From NCBI RefSeq assembly GCF_009939225.1, contig NZ_JAACJR010000003.1, positions 124,001 to 188,000 of the forward strand: 64,000 nucleotides of DNA, written 5' to 3'. Under the pieces are notes generated by a model. That model made no database searches. It was not told the DNA's origin and was given only the letters and a program-made list of their open reading frames with translations. The DNA is from Sediminibacterium soli. Its GTDB lineage: Bacteria > Bacteroidota > Bacteroidia > Chitinophagales > Chitinophagaceae. Position 1 is the first letter of the stretch. Every line of letters begins with the position of its first letter. Below, one piece after another: positions 43,488 to 52,277 of this stretch. Made by a program: the position numbers and the translations under genes.

Positions 43488-43961
43488 ATGCGGCCAGTCA
43501 ACCACCATAAAAGAGCGATGCAGTATGCCGAGCGACTGGTAAAACTGATGGATACCCAGTTCCGGATACCGGGAACGGGTATTCGTTTTGGCATAGACCC
43601 GCTGCTGGGGCTGGTACCGGGCATTGGTGATATGGCGGGTTTTGCTGCGGGCGCCCTGCTGGTGGTATTGCTGGCACACGCCGGCGCAAGCGGTTTTTTA
43701 CTGGCGCGGATGATCTTCAATATTTTTATTGATGCGGTCATCGGTTCGATACCGGTAGTTGGAGACCTGTTCGATTTTGCGTACAAAGCCAACCGGCGCA
43801 ACCTGAAACTGGTAAAGGAATATGCGCAGAAGGGAAAACACCGCGGTTCCGCATGGAAGCTGCTGTTACCGCTGCTGCTGCTTTTATTTACCGCGCTGGC
43901 CGCATTGGGCTATGGGTCCTTTCTGTTGATACGGTGGCTGGCAGCGGCAGCGGGTTATTGA
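43488..43961 (+). CDS. DUF4112 family membrane protein
   Basis: 157 residues. The DUF4112 core is RIPGTGIRFGIDPLLGLVPGIGDMAGFAAGALLVVLLAHAGASGFLLARM followed by GSIPVVGDLFDFAYKANRRN, giving two membrane-associated glycine-rich segments. A strongly hydrophobic C-terminal helix (about 125-150) follows. Function unknown. Divergent from the DUF1648 gene and convergent with the DinB gene. Confidence 0.85.
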   Translation: MRPVNHHKRAMQYAERLVKLMDTQFRIPGTGIRFGIDPLLGLVPGIGDMAGFAAGALLVVLLAHAGASGFLLARMIFNIFIDAVIGSIPVVGDLFDFAYKANRRNLKLVKEYAQKGKHRGSAWKLLLPLLLLLFTALAALGYGSFLLIRWLAAAAGY

Positions 43962-43988
43962 TGCAGGACCGGTTGCCAAAGCGTACGG

Positions 43989-44465
43989 TCACTGCCGGGC
44001 GGCACCCGTTACCCATTTTCTGATCAGTACGATCTGGCCAAGATGGTAATAGCCGTGTTCAATGATGCCGAATACACTGGCCGCAACAGTAGACCTGCCA
44101 TTGTTTACGGGCGCCTGCCATTTCTCGTCCGGCAGCAACTGGATCCTATGCGACAGTTCCCTGAATGAATGGCGTGTTTTTTCGATCAGCTGCTGCCAGG
44201 AGAATTCATTGCTGATCGGTCCTGCATCAAATCCGTTGGATTCCGGTATCGCCGGACTTTCGCCATCGAGCCGCTGCAGGATGATATGGTTCCAGTAAGT
44301 GATATGATGCAATAACCCCGCAATGGTATTGGCCGAAGCCGGCGTTCGCAGGGTAACCTGTTCAAAATGCAGATCGCGGATGGCATCCTCTATCGAAACA
44401 TCTGTCCAGTTGGGACCCGTCAGTACCTGTAATAGGTTTTGCGAAAGTGTGTCGGTGAGCTTCAT
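43989..44465 (-). CDS. DinB family protein
   Basis: 158-residue DinB/YfiT-like four-helix bundle protein, probably a metal-dependent thiol S-transferase-type fold. The ATG at 44465 (MKLTDTLSQNLLQVLTGPNW) is preferred to an upstream one that would add 33 poorly conserved residues. The family histidines appear in LLHHITYWNHII and GIIEHGYYHLGQIVLIRK. Substrate unknown. Confidence 0.82.
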   Translation of the reverse strand: MKLTDTLSQNLLQVLTGPNWTDVSIEDAIRDLHFEQVTLRTPASANTIAGLLHHITYWNHIILQRLDGESPAIPESNGFDAGPISNEFSWQQLIEKTRHSFRELSHRIQLLPDEKWQAPVNNGRSTVAASVFGIIEHGYYHLGQIVLIRKWVTGAARQ

Positions 44466-44582
44466 GGTCGTAAAAGGTTGTAAGGTGATAAGTGTAATGG
44501 TTGCACAGTTACGGCGCCGAATAACAGAGATTTCCCTCCTGCTATAAGAAAGCCATTTAGCCATGCAGCCCGGTTCACCCGA

Positions 44583-45698
44583 TCAATCCTGCCGCACCGT
44601 TTTCGAAAGCCATTTTCTTACCGGTATATCGTACCAGCGCAGGCAGGCATAGGCAAGCAGTATGGCCGCAGACACCACAGCGATTCCCCATACAACTGCC
44701 ATACCTGTTTCCGTGCGGTGTTCGGCCACCCAGGCGGTATACAGGTAAACCAGGGGGTAATGGGTGATGTACAGCGGGTAGGAAAGATCCCCGAGAAACC
44801 TGCATACCGCAGTTGCTGTCTTCCCTTTTATTTCGCCGCCGGCACCTAAAAAAACGATCAGCGGAAACAGCAAGATCACGGAAAGCGCATCATACCATCC
44901 ATTCATCCACAGTGTATCTGCACCGCCGATCCTTGGCATGGCGAGGACGAGAACCGTCAGCAGGCTGCACCAGGTAAAAGCGCTCGGGATCTTTTTCAGT
45001 CGTATGATCCTCGACAGCAGCAGCCCGGCCAGAAAAGGGTACAGCAGCCTGGTAATACCGATCCGCAGCTGCGGCGCATCCAGCGACCAGCCGCCGATCA
45101 GGTCGCCCGATTGGCTGGTAACGGCAAGCTGTATCAATGCCAGTGCCGCGATGGCGGTGAGGATACCAAGTACCAGGTCAGGTAATTTCCGCAGAACAAA
45201 AGCATAGAGGATATTGGCTGCATATTCAAAGAACAGTGACCATGCCGGTCCGTTCAGCGGGTGCATTTCATGCCAGCCGCGTATATCCATAGAGGAAGGT
45301 ATGGGCACCAGCGTTAACCCGATGACCGTCACCAGCAGCATCTTCCAGAAAGGGGTTTCGCTGATCATCGGCCACAGGGTGCCTGCCTGGGAATAAAACA
45401 GCAGCGCGCCAACGATCATACCCGCCACCACCATGGGGTGCAGCCTGATCAGCCTGCGGCGAAAAAAACCGCCAGTGCGCATGCGGCCCCAGCGGTCGTC
45501 GTATGCATAGCCGATCACAAAACCGGAGAGCACAAAAAAGAAATCAACGGCAAGGTATCCGTGGTTGATGAACATATCCAGGTGACTGGTTGCATGCGCC
45601 TCGCAAACATGCATCAGTACCACCATCATGGAGGCCACACCACGCAGTCCGTCGAGGACCTGGTAATGGGGCTTACTGGGGAGCGGGGTATTTGTCAT
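44583..45698 (-). CDS. acyltransferase family 3 membrane protein
   Basis: 371 residues from the ATG at 45698. The acyltransferase-3 start LDGLRGVASMMVVLMHVCEAH (with the conserved Arg and His), FFFVLSGFVIGYAYDDRWG and RRLIRLHPM motifs are clear, followed by about ten membrane helices. These enzymes O-acylate surface sugars or lipids. The acceptor is unknown. The gene stands alone. Confidence 0.9.
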   Translation of the reverse strand: MTNTPLPSKPHYQVLDGLRGVASMMVVLMHVCEAHATSHLDMFINHGYLAVDFFFVLSGFVIGYAYDDRWGRMRTGGFFRRRLIRLHPMVVAGMIVGALLFYSQAGTLWPMISETPFWKMLLVTVIGLTLVPIPSSMDIRGWHEMHPLNGPAWSLFFEYAANILYAFVLRKLPDLVLGILTAIAALALIQLAVTSQSGDLIGGWSLDAPQLRIGITRLLYPFLAGLLLSRIIRLKKIPSAFTWCSLLTVLVLAMPRIGGADTLWMNGWYDALSVILLFPLIVFLGAGGEIKGKTATAVCRFLGDLSYPLYITHYPLVYLYTAWVAEHRTETGMAVVWGIAVVSAAILLAYACLRWYDIPVRKWLSKTVRQD

Positions 45699-45837
45699 AG
45701 TACGGCAAACTTCTGTTTCCAAGATACAATTATAGCGGATGCACCGGCTTATTTTCAGGATGGATTTATACGCCGGCGAATAACCGCTGCCGCAGCCTAT
45801 TTGTGCCGTGAAATTTACCGCGGCCGGCGCCCTGGCA

Positions 45838-48444
45838 TTACTTCGTTTTTAACCGCAGCACCGTAAATGAATAGGCGGGCAGTTCCAGCAGCGGGGCGCT
45901 GCCGTTTAGAGACAGCCTTTCGGTTACCGGAACCACATTTTTGTCGGAAGGTTTTCCGCTCATGACCGTTCTGGTGGCCAGGTATTCGCTGCCAAGCATT
46001 CCGTTACAGTCGATGCGGCTGTTTACCGCAACCGGCAGCATGTTCACCAGTTTTACGATCAGTTCGCCGGTCTTGGTATCGGTTACCGCCGAATACGCAA
46101 TGCGTTTGCTGATCGCTTCCTGCGTATGAGAGAGTTGTATGGTTGCCGGTATATATTGGTTTCCTGCATGACGGCCGTACAATTGCTGCACATAATAGCC
46201 GGTTGTTGGGGTAACGGTTGTGTTGTTGAAGTAGATCATATCCGGGTTCCACTGCGTATGTCCTTCCTTACCCAATAACGGTGCATAGGAGGCCATGCTC
46301 ACCACATCGCCGTTGCGCTCGATGGCCGTAAGGTACAGCGCTTCGGCAAGCGATGTTTCCCAGTAAGTTTTGTTTCCGCCGGGCAGGCTGGCGGCATATT
46401 CGCCCAGGTATATTTTTGATTTTGTTCTGTCGTAACGGTCGTAAAAATCCTGGTTATGGATAAACCATCCCGGCGACTGGTAATAGTGTTCATCGATGAG
46501 CGGCACTTTCAGTTCGGATGCGATCCGCCATCCCTCTTCGTAATCCGTTCCTTCAAAAAAAGGTCCTGCCGTGCCTATCACGGTGATTTCGGGATGCGTT
46601 TTTTTCAACGCCTGGTAGATCATCCTGAAACGCTCTTCAAACACCGTGGTGATCTGGTCTTCGTTGCCGATGCCGATGTATTTTAGATGAAACGGTTCGG
46701 GGTGACCGGCTTCCGCCCTTTTTCTGCCCCAGGTGCTACGGGCATCGCCATTGGCATATTCGATAAGATCGATGATGTCCTGTATGTACTGCGGCATATC
46801 GCTCATGGCAATGCCGCCCTGCTGTCCGCCGCCGCCCGTTCCGGAGTTCTGGCAGGGCACGCCGGCAGCGATCACAGGCACCGGCTCGGCGCCGATGTCT
46901 TCACAGAACTGGAAGTATTCAAAATAACCAAGTCCCATGCTCTGGTGGTAGTTCCAGAGATTGCGGTCGGGTTTGCGTGTTTCCAACGGACCGATCGTAT
47001 TCTTCCACCGGTAGATATTGCCGATGCCATCGCCATGTGCAACGCATCCGCCCGGAAAGCGAACGAACCTGGGATGTATATCGGCTATCGCCTGGGCAAG
47101 ATCTGCTCGCAGACCGTTGGGTCTTTGCCGGAATGTTTTTTCCGGGAACAGCGATACCATATCGAATGCCAGTGTGCCGGGTTGCCGGGGTTCCAGTTCA
47201 ATATGTGCATCGACCGCATCGGCAGACGGGGTCAGTACCGTTTTTCTGCGCTCCCATGCGGAAGAAAGATCGCCAATGCTTTGCTGCGCCAGCACGGCTC
47301 CCTGCGCACTCACCAGTTTTACAAGCACCGTGTTGTTACCGGAAAGCTGCCTGATAAAAGCGGAGAATGCATAGCTGTCTTCTTTTTTAACGGCCATTCC
47401 GTCGAACCCGCTGTTGGTGAGAGAGCTTCCTGGCGTAGTTACGGTCAGCACCGCATAATGAGACGTGTTTGCATGCACCGGCAAGACAGAATCGATCGAA
47501 AAAACGGTGCCCTCGCCGCGCAGAGACCAGGCGAATGTATGCGTCCAGTTTTTATCGCGATAGGATTTATCCGATGGGCGATACTCGAATCCCCTGTTCT
47601 GCACCAGCTCGGCATACAGCCCGCCGTCTGCCGCATAATTGATGTCTTCAAAAAAAACACCTGTCAGCAGGGTGCTGATGGGTTTTGCTTTCTGCGGCTG
47701 CAGATGTATGGCGGCGTCTACGGTGGTTAATCCTGCAAACCGTTGTGCATCCTCCCGGGCTGTTTCGGCGTTCAGCCTGCTGGCATATTGTCTTCGCTCA
47801 TAGGCACTGATCAGTTCGCGTACAACCGCCCAGGGCACTTTGTGCATTTGTCCGCTCACCGCAGCGGTATCTATCCTGACCGTGATGCTTGCGTTTTTGT
47901 ATTGCGCGGCGGTAACTTCTTTTGCGGTCGTATAAGACCGCAGGTCCCTGGTGGTGGTCTGGTAATATTTCCGTACCGAATCTGTGTATACAACCGTATA
48001 CAGATCGCGCTTGTTATCGTAGGAGATCACCGGGCGCAGTACATTTCTGCCGCCATATACATAGGGGTAGCTCTGCGCCCGCCAGGTAACCAGGTTGTTC
48101 GAACTGGCATGCGCAAACTGCGGCGTGTAACTGTTCAGGCTCCAAACCAGCTGCCACGAGGCGTTTTTGCCCTGTATCAGGTAAGGCGTCACCATTTTCT
48201 TTTCAGCGCCCCAGCGGCCATAATCGCTTACGATATAGGCATGACCTTTGCCGATCGATAGCCAGTTATGGGTATCCTGGCTCCAGGCAAAACGCAGGCC
48301 GTTGATGCCGTAGGAGAACAGGTATACCGAATCGGGTTCGTTATAAACACCGGTTTTTTTAGCCGATACCGGCAGCGATAAACAAAGGGATGCGATACAC
48401 AGGGGTAGCCATTGTCTTGCCTGGCAAAAGATGCGGGTAATCAT
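45838..48444 (-). CDS. GH51 alpha-L-arabinofuranosidase with N-terminal GH43-like beta-propeller segment
   Basis: 868-residue exported enzyme (signal peptide about 1-28). Residues about 35-180 (YLFSYGINGLRFAWSQDTHNW, YGRWGAEKKMVTPYLIQ, LRSYTTAKEV) look like part of a GH43/GH32-type beta-propeller. From about 245 on it is a GH51 arabinofuranosidase with an internal carbohydrate-binding-like region (about 310-430). The catalytic acid/base is Glu595 in KYIGIGNED and the nucleophile is Glu682 in IYLGEYAAS. VRFPGGCVAHGDGI is the conserved barrel strand. It would release arabinose from plant polysaccharides in the periplasm. No SusC/D genes are nearby. Confidence 0.92.
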   Translation of the reverse strand: MITRIFCQARQWLPLCIASLCLSLPVSAKKTGVYNEPDSVYLFSYGINGLRFAWSQDTHNWLSIGKGHAYIVSDYGRWGAEKKMVTPYLIQGKNASWQLVWSLNSYTPQFAHASSNNLVTWRAQSYPYVYGGRNVLRPVISYDNKRDLYTVVYTDSVRKYYQTTTRDLRSYTTAKEVTAAQYKNASITVRIDTAAVSGQMHKVPWAVVRELISAYERRQYASRLNAETAREDAQRFAGLTTVDAAIHLQPQKAKPISTLLTGVFFEDINYAADGGLYAELVQNRGFEYRPSDKSYRDKNWTHTFAWSLRGEGTVFSIDSVLPVHANTSHYAVLTVTTPGSSLTNSGFDGMAVKKEDSYAFSAFIRQLSGNNTVLVKLVSAQGAVLAQQSIGDLSSAWERRKTVLTPSADAVDAHIELEPRQPGTLAFDMVSLFPEKTFRQRPNGLRADLAQAIADIHPRFVRFPGGCVAHGDGIGNIYRWKNTIGPLETRKPDRNLWNYHQSMGLGYFEYFQFCEDIGAEPVPVIAAGVPCQNSGTGGGGQQGGIAMSDMPQYIQDIIDLIEYANGDARSTWGRKRAEAGHPEPFHLKYIGIGNEDQITTVFEERFRMIYQALKKTHPEITVIGTAGPFFEGTDYEEGWRIASELKVPLIDEHYYQSPGWFIHNQDFYDRYDRTKSKIYLGEYAASLPGGNKTYWETSLAEALYLTAIERNGDVVSMASYAPLLGKEGHTQWNPDMIYFNNTTVTPTTGYYVQQLYGRHAGNQYIPATIQLSHTQEAISKRIAYSAVTDTKTGELIVKLVNMLPVAVNSRIDCNGMLGSEYLATRTVMSGKPSDKNVVPVTERLSLNGSAPLLELPAYSFTVLRLKTK

Positions 48445-48541
48445 TATGCAGTCTGGTTAGAAGTGCCAAATAAGTGAAAATACGGCTGTTTGCCGTTATG
48501 CACCTGCCTGCAAAAAGAAATAAATGAAAATAACGGGGCGC

Positions 48542-49426
48542 CTATTCCGATTTACGCGCGGTAAGCGTGGTTCTGTCGCCGTAATGGAAAGTGGCGAATA
48601 CGGGGTAGTGATCACTCGATCTCGAAGTCTCTATTTTGTAGGCGTTTGCCAGTTTCAGTCCTTTTGAAAATACATAGTCGTGTCTGGGTTTTACCATTCC
48701 CATCATGGCCCTCGCGGTACTGCCCACTTTTGAAGTGGCCCATTCAAAACCGCCGCCGCTGAACTTTTCCACCACCCTGTTCCCGTCTTTCGGGAAAATG
48801 GTATTGAAGTCGCCCCCGATCAGTACATAATCGTATTCAGGACACTGCATCCTGGCATGGCTGATGATGGTATCGATCTGGTCCATACGCTTGCTTCTTT
48901 TCATCGAAAAAGTTTCGGTATGCACACTGTATACCAGGATCTTTTTCTCGTGTATGGTCACTTCGCCGATCGTTACATCGCGGCGCTGCTGGTTCTGCCA
49001 TTTGGCATGTGGCAGGATCAGTTTCTCCGGTTTCTCGATCGCTCCTTTGCTAAGGATGGCGTTGCCGATATTTTTGTGGTCTGCGTTGTCATGTACGATG
49101 GGGATATACAGATAGTTCAGCCCGAGTGCCGCGGCGATGGCTTCCACACCCTGCTCGTTCATTTCCTGCAAGAGGTAAATATCGATGGGTTTCTGCTGAC
49201 CAAACCGGCGAAGCTCCGCAATGGCCAGGTCTATCTTCTCGGCTTTTTTAATGTTGAAGGTGACGATGTTCAGCGAATCGGCCCCTGCGGCCTGTGCGGA
49301 TGAATCCTTTTGACTGGCATAGTAGAACGGCCTGGAAGGATCGTTGTAAAACCGTACCGCGCGGCACGACATGGCACCGGCAACAAGGATCAGTAAATAC
49401 CATTTAAGGGTTGAACGTGTTTGCAT
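48542..49426 (-). CDS. endonuclease/exonuclease/phosphatase family protein, exported
   Basis: 294 residues from the ATG at 49426. An upstream ATG at 49438 lies inside the promoter box and cannot be used. The N-terminus LLILVAGAMSC suggests a signal peptide with a possible lipobox. EEP-fold motifs: LNIVTFNIKKAEK, IYLLQEMNEQG, VYSVHTETF, DYVLIGGDFNTIFP and the C-terminal SRSSDHYPVFATFH. Possible activities include phosphodiesterase or nuclease. The substrate is unknown. Confidence 0.85.
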   Translation of the reverse strand: MQTRSTLKWYLLILVAGAMSCRAVRFYNDPSRPFYYASQKDSSAQAAGADSLNIVTFNIKKAEKIDLAIAELRRFGQQKPIDIYLLQEMNEQGVEAIAAALGLNYLYIPIVHDNADHKNIGNAILSKGAIEKPEKLILPHAKWQNQQRRDVTIGEVTIHEKKILVYSVHTETFSMKRSKRMDQIDTIISHARMQCPEYDYVLIGGDFNTIFPKDGNRVVEKFSGGGFEWATSKVGSTARAMMGMVKPRHDYVFSKGLKLANAYKIETSRSSDHYPVFATFHYGDRTTLTARKSE

Positions 49427-49435
49427 CTGTGACAA

Positions 49436-49443
49436 CAAACTTA
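49436..49443 (-). promoter_or_regulatory. -7 box (TAAGTTTG) of the EEP gene
   Basis: Exact TAnnTTTG match on the minus strand, 9 nt before the ATG at 49426. It decides the start codon, because the alternative ATG lies within it. Confidence 0.55.
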
Positions 49444-49502
49444 GAGAACCATTTTTCTAAGCGGCGGTTAATTGTGAAAACGATAACAGGCCTTACCGCT
49501 GC

Positions 49503-50057
49503 CTAAATGCTGAGGGGCGGGCCCACGATCTCCATGCCGTGGCTTCTCCATAGTTCCTTCAATTCTTTTTCCTGGTTCTTTGGTATGTCCTTACCCAGTT
49601 TCGCCATCTGCAGAAAAAAATCTTCCATGGTGCCTGCGGGCTGAAACAGCACAAGCATCTGTGCCTCCCCCTCGCTGGTTTTGGCAAAGGCATGCGCGAT
49701 CTTACGCGGTGCAAAAGCGGAATCGCCGGGGTTAAGGGTAAAGGTTTCCTCTCCCACTTTCACCATAAAAACACCTTTGATCACATAGAACCATTCGTCC
49801 TGTTCGTGGTGAACATGCATGGCCGGTCCACCTTTTGTTTCGCGTACGGTGTCGTATACAAGCAGGTCGCCATCGGTGTCTTTGGATGATATCTTACAGT
49901 CGAATTTGCCGCCCATGATCTGCAGCTCTTCCTGGTAGCGGTCTTTGTTGGCGGCGATTTTAAACCCTTTCTTGCCCCTGTCGCCAGCGGGGTTTTTTGC
50001 CTGCGCGGCCAGCGCAGAGGCAACCAGGGGAAACTGGAGAAACAGTCGACGCTTCAT
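49503..50057 (-). CDS. exported cupin-domain protein
   Basis: 184 residues from the ATG at 50057, opening MKRRLFLQFPLVASALAAQA, a signal peptide possibly of the Tat-like RR type. The cupin fold shows the metal-binding set in GGPAMHVHHEQDEWFYVIKGVFMVKVGEETFTLNPGDSAFAPRKIAHAF: His-His-Glu in motif 1 and His in motif 2. The substrate is unknown; quercetinase-like and general cupin oxygenases are alternatives. Confidence 0.85.
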   Translation of the reverse strand: MKRRLFLQFPLVASALAAQAKNPAGDRGKKGFKIAANKDRYQEELQIMGGKFDCKISSKDTDGDLLVYDTVRETKGGPAMHVHHEQDEWFYVIKGVFMVKVGEETFTLNPGDSAFAPRKIAHAFAKTSEGEAQMLVLFQPAGTMEDFFLQMAKLGKDIPKNQEKELKELWRSHGMEIVGPPLSI

Positions 50058-50185
50058 AGTAAGTGGTTTAAATGGATAATTGGGTTTTACAAACAACAAA
50101 GTAAGCAACCCTGCCGGTATTTCAAATACCCCTGTATTGCCGTTACCGGAAATCCCTGCTGTATGCCTGTGGCCAGCGGTTAATT

Positions 50186-50542
50186 TTAGACTGTTTCGCC
50201 GAAAGTCAGCAGGTTGTTATCGGGATCGAGGAGTGAGAATTCTTTTTGTCCCCAGGGTTTTTGCTGCAGCCCGCCATTGGGGTGTACGGTTGCGCCGGAT
50301 TCCTGCAGCTGCCTGTACACCTGGTCGATATCGTTTACACGGATATACACCTGCCCGTAATTCTCCTTAGGATCCAGCGCAGCAAACAAAAAGAAATGGA
50401 TCTCAATGGCATCTTTTTTCACCATCAGGTATTCTGGATAATCCGCTGTGCCCAGCTGGCTGAAACCGAGTGTATCAATATAAAATGCTTTGGTCAGCTG
50501 CTTATCCCGCATAGGCAGTTTCGGATGGATGGCTGTTAACAT
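50186..50542 (-). CDS. VOC family (glyoxalase/bleomycin resistance-like) protein
   Basis: 118 residues from the ATG at 50542. It has the two beta-alpha-beta-beta-beta modules of the vicinal-oxygen-chelate fold: LPMRDKQLTKAFYIDTLGFSQLG, AIEIHFFLF, VYIRVNDIDQVYRQLQESGATV and the C-terminal WGQKEFSLLDPDNNLLTFGE. It fits the bleomycin-resistance-like group. The real activity is unknown. A longer in-frame extension upstream overlaps the next gene and is not credible. Confidence 0.88.
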   Translation of the reverse strand: MLTAIHPKLPMRDKQLTKAFYIDTLGFSQLGTADYPEYLMVKKDAIEIHFFLFAALDPKENYGQVYIRVNDIDQVYRQLQESGATVHPNGGLQQKPWGQKEFSLLDPDNNLLTFGETV

Positions 50543-50568
50543 GGTACTGAAATTAACTATTTCCCGAA

Positions 50569-51294
50569 TTATCCTTTTTTTATCTTCCTGCGAAGCAGCA
50601 GCACCCTGAACTTCAGGCTGTCGTAAAAAAGCCCAAGCAGCAGAATGCCGGCAGCGGCAGCCAGTATCTGCAGACCGTACCCTGCGTAGGCAATACCCCC
50701 TACGATGCCGCCGGTAAAAAAGAAAGCAATGATGGTCAGGCGAAGCCGCATAGACGAAACAAGTCTTTGTCTGTGTTCTCTGGTTTTGTAAAAGAAATAC
50801 TGCGACAACTCTATTCCCAGGTCCGTGAATAAACCCGTCAGGTGCGTTGTTCTGACATGAGCATTGGAAATGGTGGTGACCAGTGAGTTCTGGAGACCCA
50901 TGGCGAACAGCAGGCCAAAGGCAATGGTATCGGGATGAGCCGATACCCAACCGGCATGCAGGGTTCCGGTGATGAACAGGAGCGCAGATTCGATAACCAC
51001 GGGAACAACATACATATACCGTTCGCTTTTTCTCGACACCGACTCGATGATAAAATTGGAAGCAAACGATCCGAGGAAGAAGAACACTATGTAAAGGAAA
51101 TAAACCAGCCCCTGTCCGAAATTCAGTTTGACGAACTCGTCCATGAAATAGGCAAAATGCCCCGTTACATTCGTCGTTAGCCTTTGAACCGCAAAAAAGC
51201 CCACCACATTCACGATACCTGCGATGAAAGACAACAGGGAGGCGATACGCAGGTTATGGTATAAGGTTCGTGTTTTGCCCTGGTGCCTGAACAT
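50569..51294 (-). CDS. YoaK/DUF1275 family membrane protein
   Basis: 241 residues with six predicted membrane segments. The DUF1275 pattern is visible in LLSFIAGIVNVVGFFAVQRLTTNVTGHFAYF and FGLLFAMGLQNSLVTTISNAHVRTTHLTGLFTDLGIELS. Function unknown. It lies 26 nt upstream of the VOC gene on the same strand. Confidence 0.9.
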   Translation of the reverse strand: MFRHQGKTRTLYHNLRIASLLSFIAGIVNVVGFFAVQRLTTNVTGHFAYFMDEFVKLNFGQGLVYFLYIVFFFLGSFASNFIIESVSRKSERYMYVVPVVIESALLFITGTLHAGWVSAHPDTIAFGLLFAMGLQNSLVTTISNAHVRTTHLTGLFTDLGIELSQYFFYKTREHRQRLVSSMRLRLTIIAFFFTGGIVGGIAYAGYGLQILAAAAGILLLGLFYDSLKFRVLLLRRKIKKG

Positions 51295-51360
51295 ATAGCG
51301 GGTTTCGACCTAAAGATAAAAACTTGCCTCAACCTGCGGTATAACCGGTGTATCCTTTGC

Positions 51361-52266
51361 CTAATTGCCGTTTCTTTTTACAGGGCGCGCATTTCTGCCG
51401 TAATAGATATCTGCCGGCACCCGGTGGCTCAGATACACTTCACCAAGAATCTGGTAAAGCGTTGGGTCGTAGGCCTGCAGTTCTTCCGGTGTCTGAACCC
51501 TTGTCTGGCCGTCGTAAAATTCGATGTTCGACCAGAACCACCATTGCGTACCCTCGGCCCAGTATTCGGCTACCGTGTTGATCGCATACTGGCCTTTGTA
51601 AAGCCCTCTGGTTTTGGCGTCTTCATATGCCAGTTCGATCTTACGGTATAAAACAGAGTCTGCGGTGCGCATGGCGCCCATGATATTGTGACTGAATTCA
51701 TGCACCAGGATATTTTCACCATAATACCTGGTGCCGGGATAACCCAGTAAATTCTCTTCGGCGCAGGAGGTAACGGTGCCGCCCATACCACGCGCGCGGC
51801 GATTCCAGTATTCCCTGTCGGTCATGCCGGCTATACCGCCGGGCTTATCGTAGTTTTCCCGTTCGCCGGGTGTAAGACGCCTGTCGTCTCTGGCCGGTTT
51901 CTTCCAGTTGCTCCGTTCGGGCAGATCGGTTTCCATTTCTGTCTGCGCCATCACCAGCACACGCGCTTTTTTTGCCACCAGCACCGCACGTATATCGGGT
52001 CTTTTTACCAGCATATAGTTTACGATATCACGCGCTATCAGCAGGGCATCATCCGGCACTTTTGCCGACGAAACAATGGGGATGCCGAAAGCGTCTGCAT
52101 ATTTTTTATAGAAGGTGTCCACGCTTATCGTGGCTGGCGGCGGCGCAATCATGGCCTGTGCATACTCCCTCACAAGGGGCTGCTGCGCTTTAACACAGGA
52201 GCAGCAAACGCCGAATACGGCAAAGACAATGCATTTTTTTACCGGAAGTTTCATGGTTGACATCAT
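51361..52266 (-). CDS. exported HExxH zinc-metalloprotease-like protein
   Basis: 301 residues with a signal peptide (about 1-28, ending VKAQ). A zinc motif His189-Glu190-x-x-His193 lies in ENILVHEFSHNIM, and Glu234 in NTVAEYWAEGTQWWF is placed like the third ligand of gluzincin proteases such as the lethal-factor group. I do not recognise a named family. The catalytic activity is inferred from the motif only. It follows the GH31 gene on the same strand, 11 bp after its stop codon. Confidence 0.7.
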   Translation of the reverse strand: MMSTMKLPVKKCIVFAVFGVCCSCVKAQQPLVREYAQAMIAPPPATISVDTFYKKYADAFGIPIVSSAKVPDDALLIARDIVNYMLVKRPDIRAVLVAKKARVLVMAQTEMETDLPERSNWKKPARDDRRLTPGERENYDKPGGIAGMTDREYWNRRARGMGGTVTSCAEENLLGYPGTRYYGENILVHEFSHNIMGAMRTADSVLYRKIELAYEDAKTRGLYKGQYAINTVAEYWAEGTQWWFWSNIEFYDGQTRVQTPEELQAYDPTLYQILGEVYLSHRVPADIYYGRNARPVKRNGN

Positions 52267-52277
52267 CTGTTGAAGGG

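Noticed and set aside
46687..47730. 347-residue plus-strand ORF
   Set aside because: Antisense to the GH51 gene, where both catalytic Glu residues are in the minus-strand frame.
50543..50950. 136-residue N-terminal extension of the VOC gene
   Set aside because: It overlaps the DUF1275 gene in the same direction and has no VOC similarity; the ATG at 50542 gives a normal-length protein.
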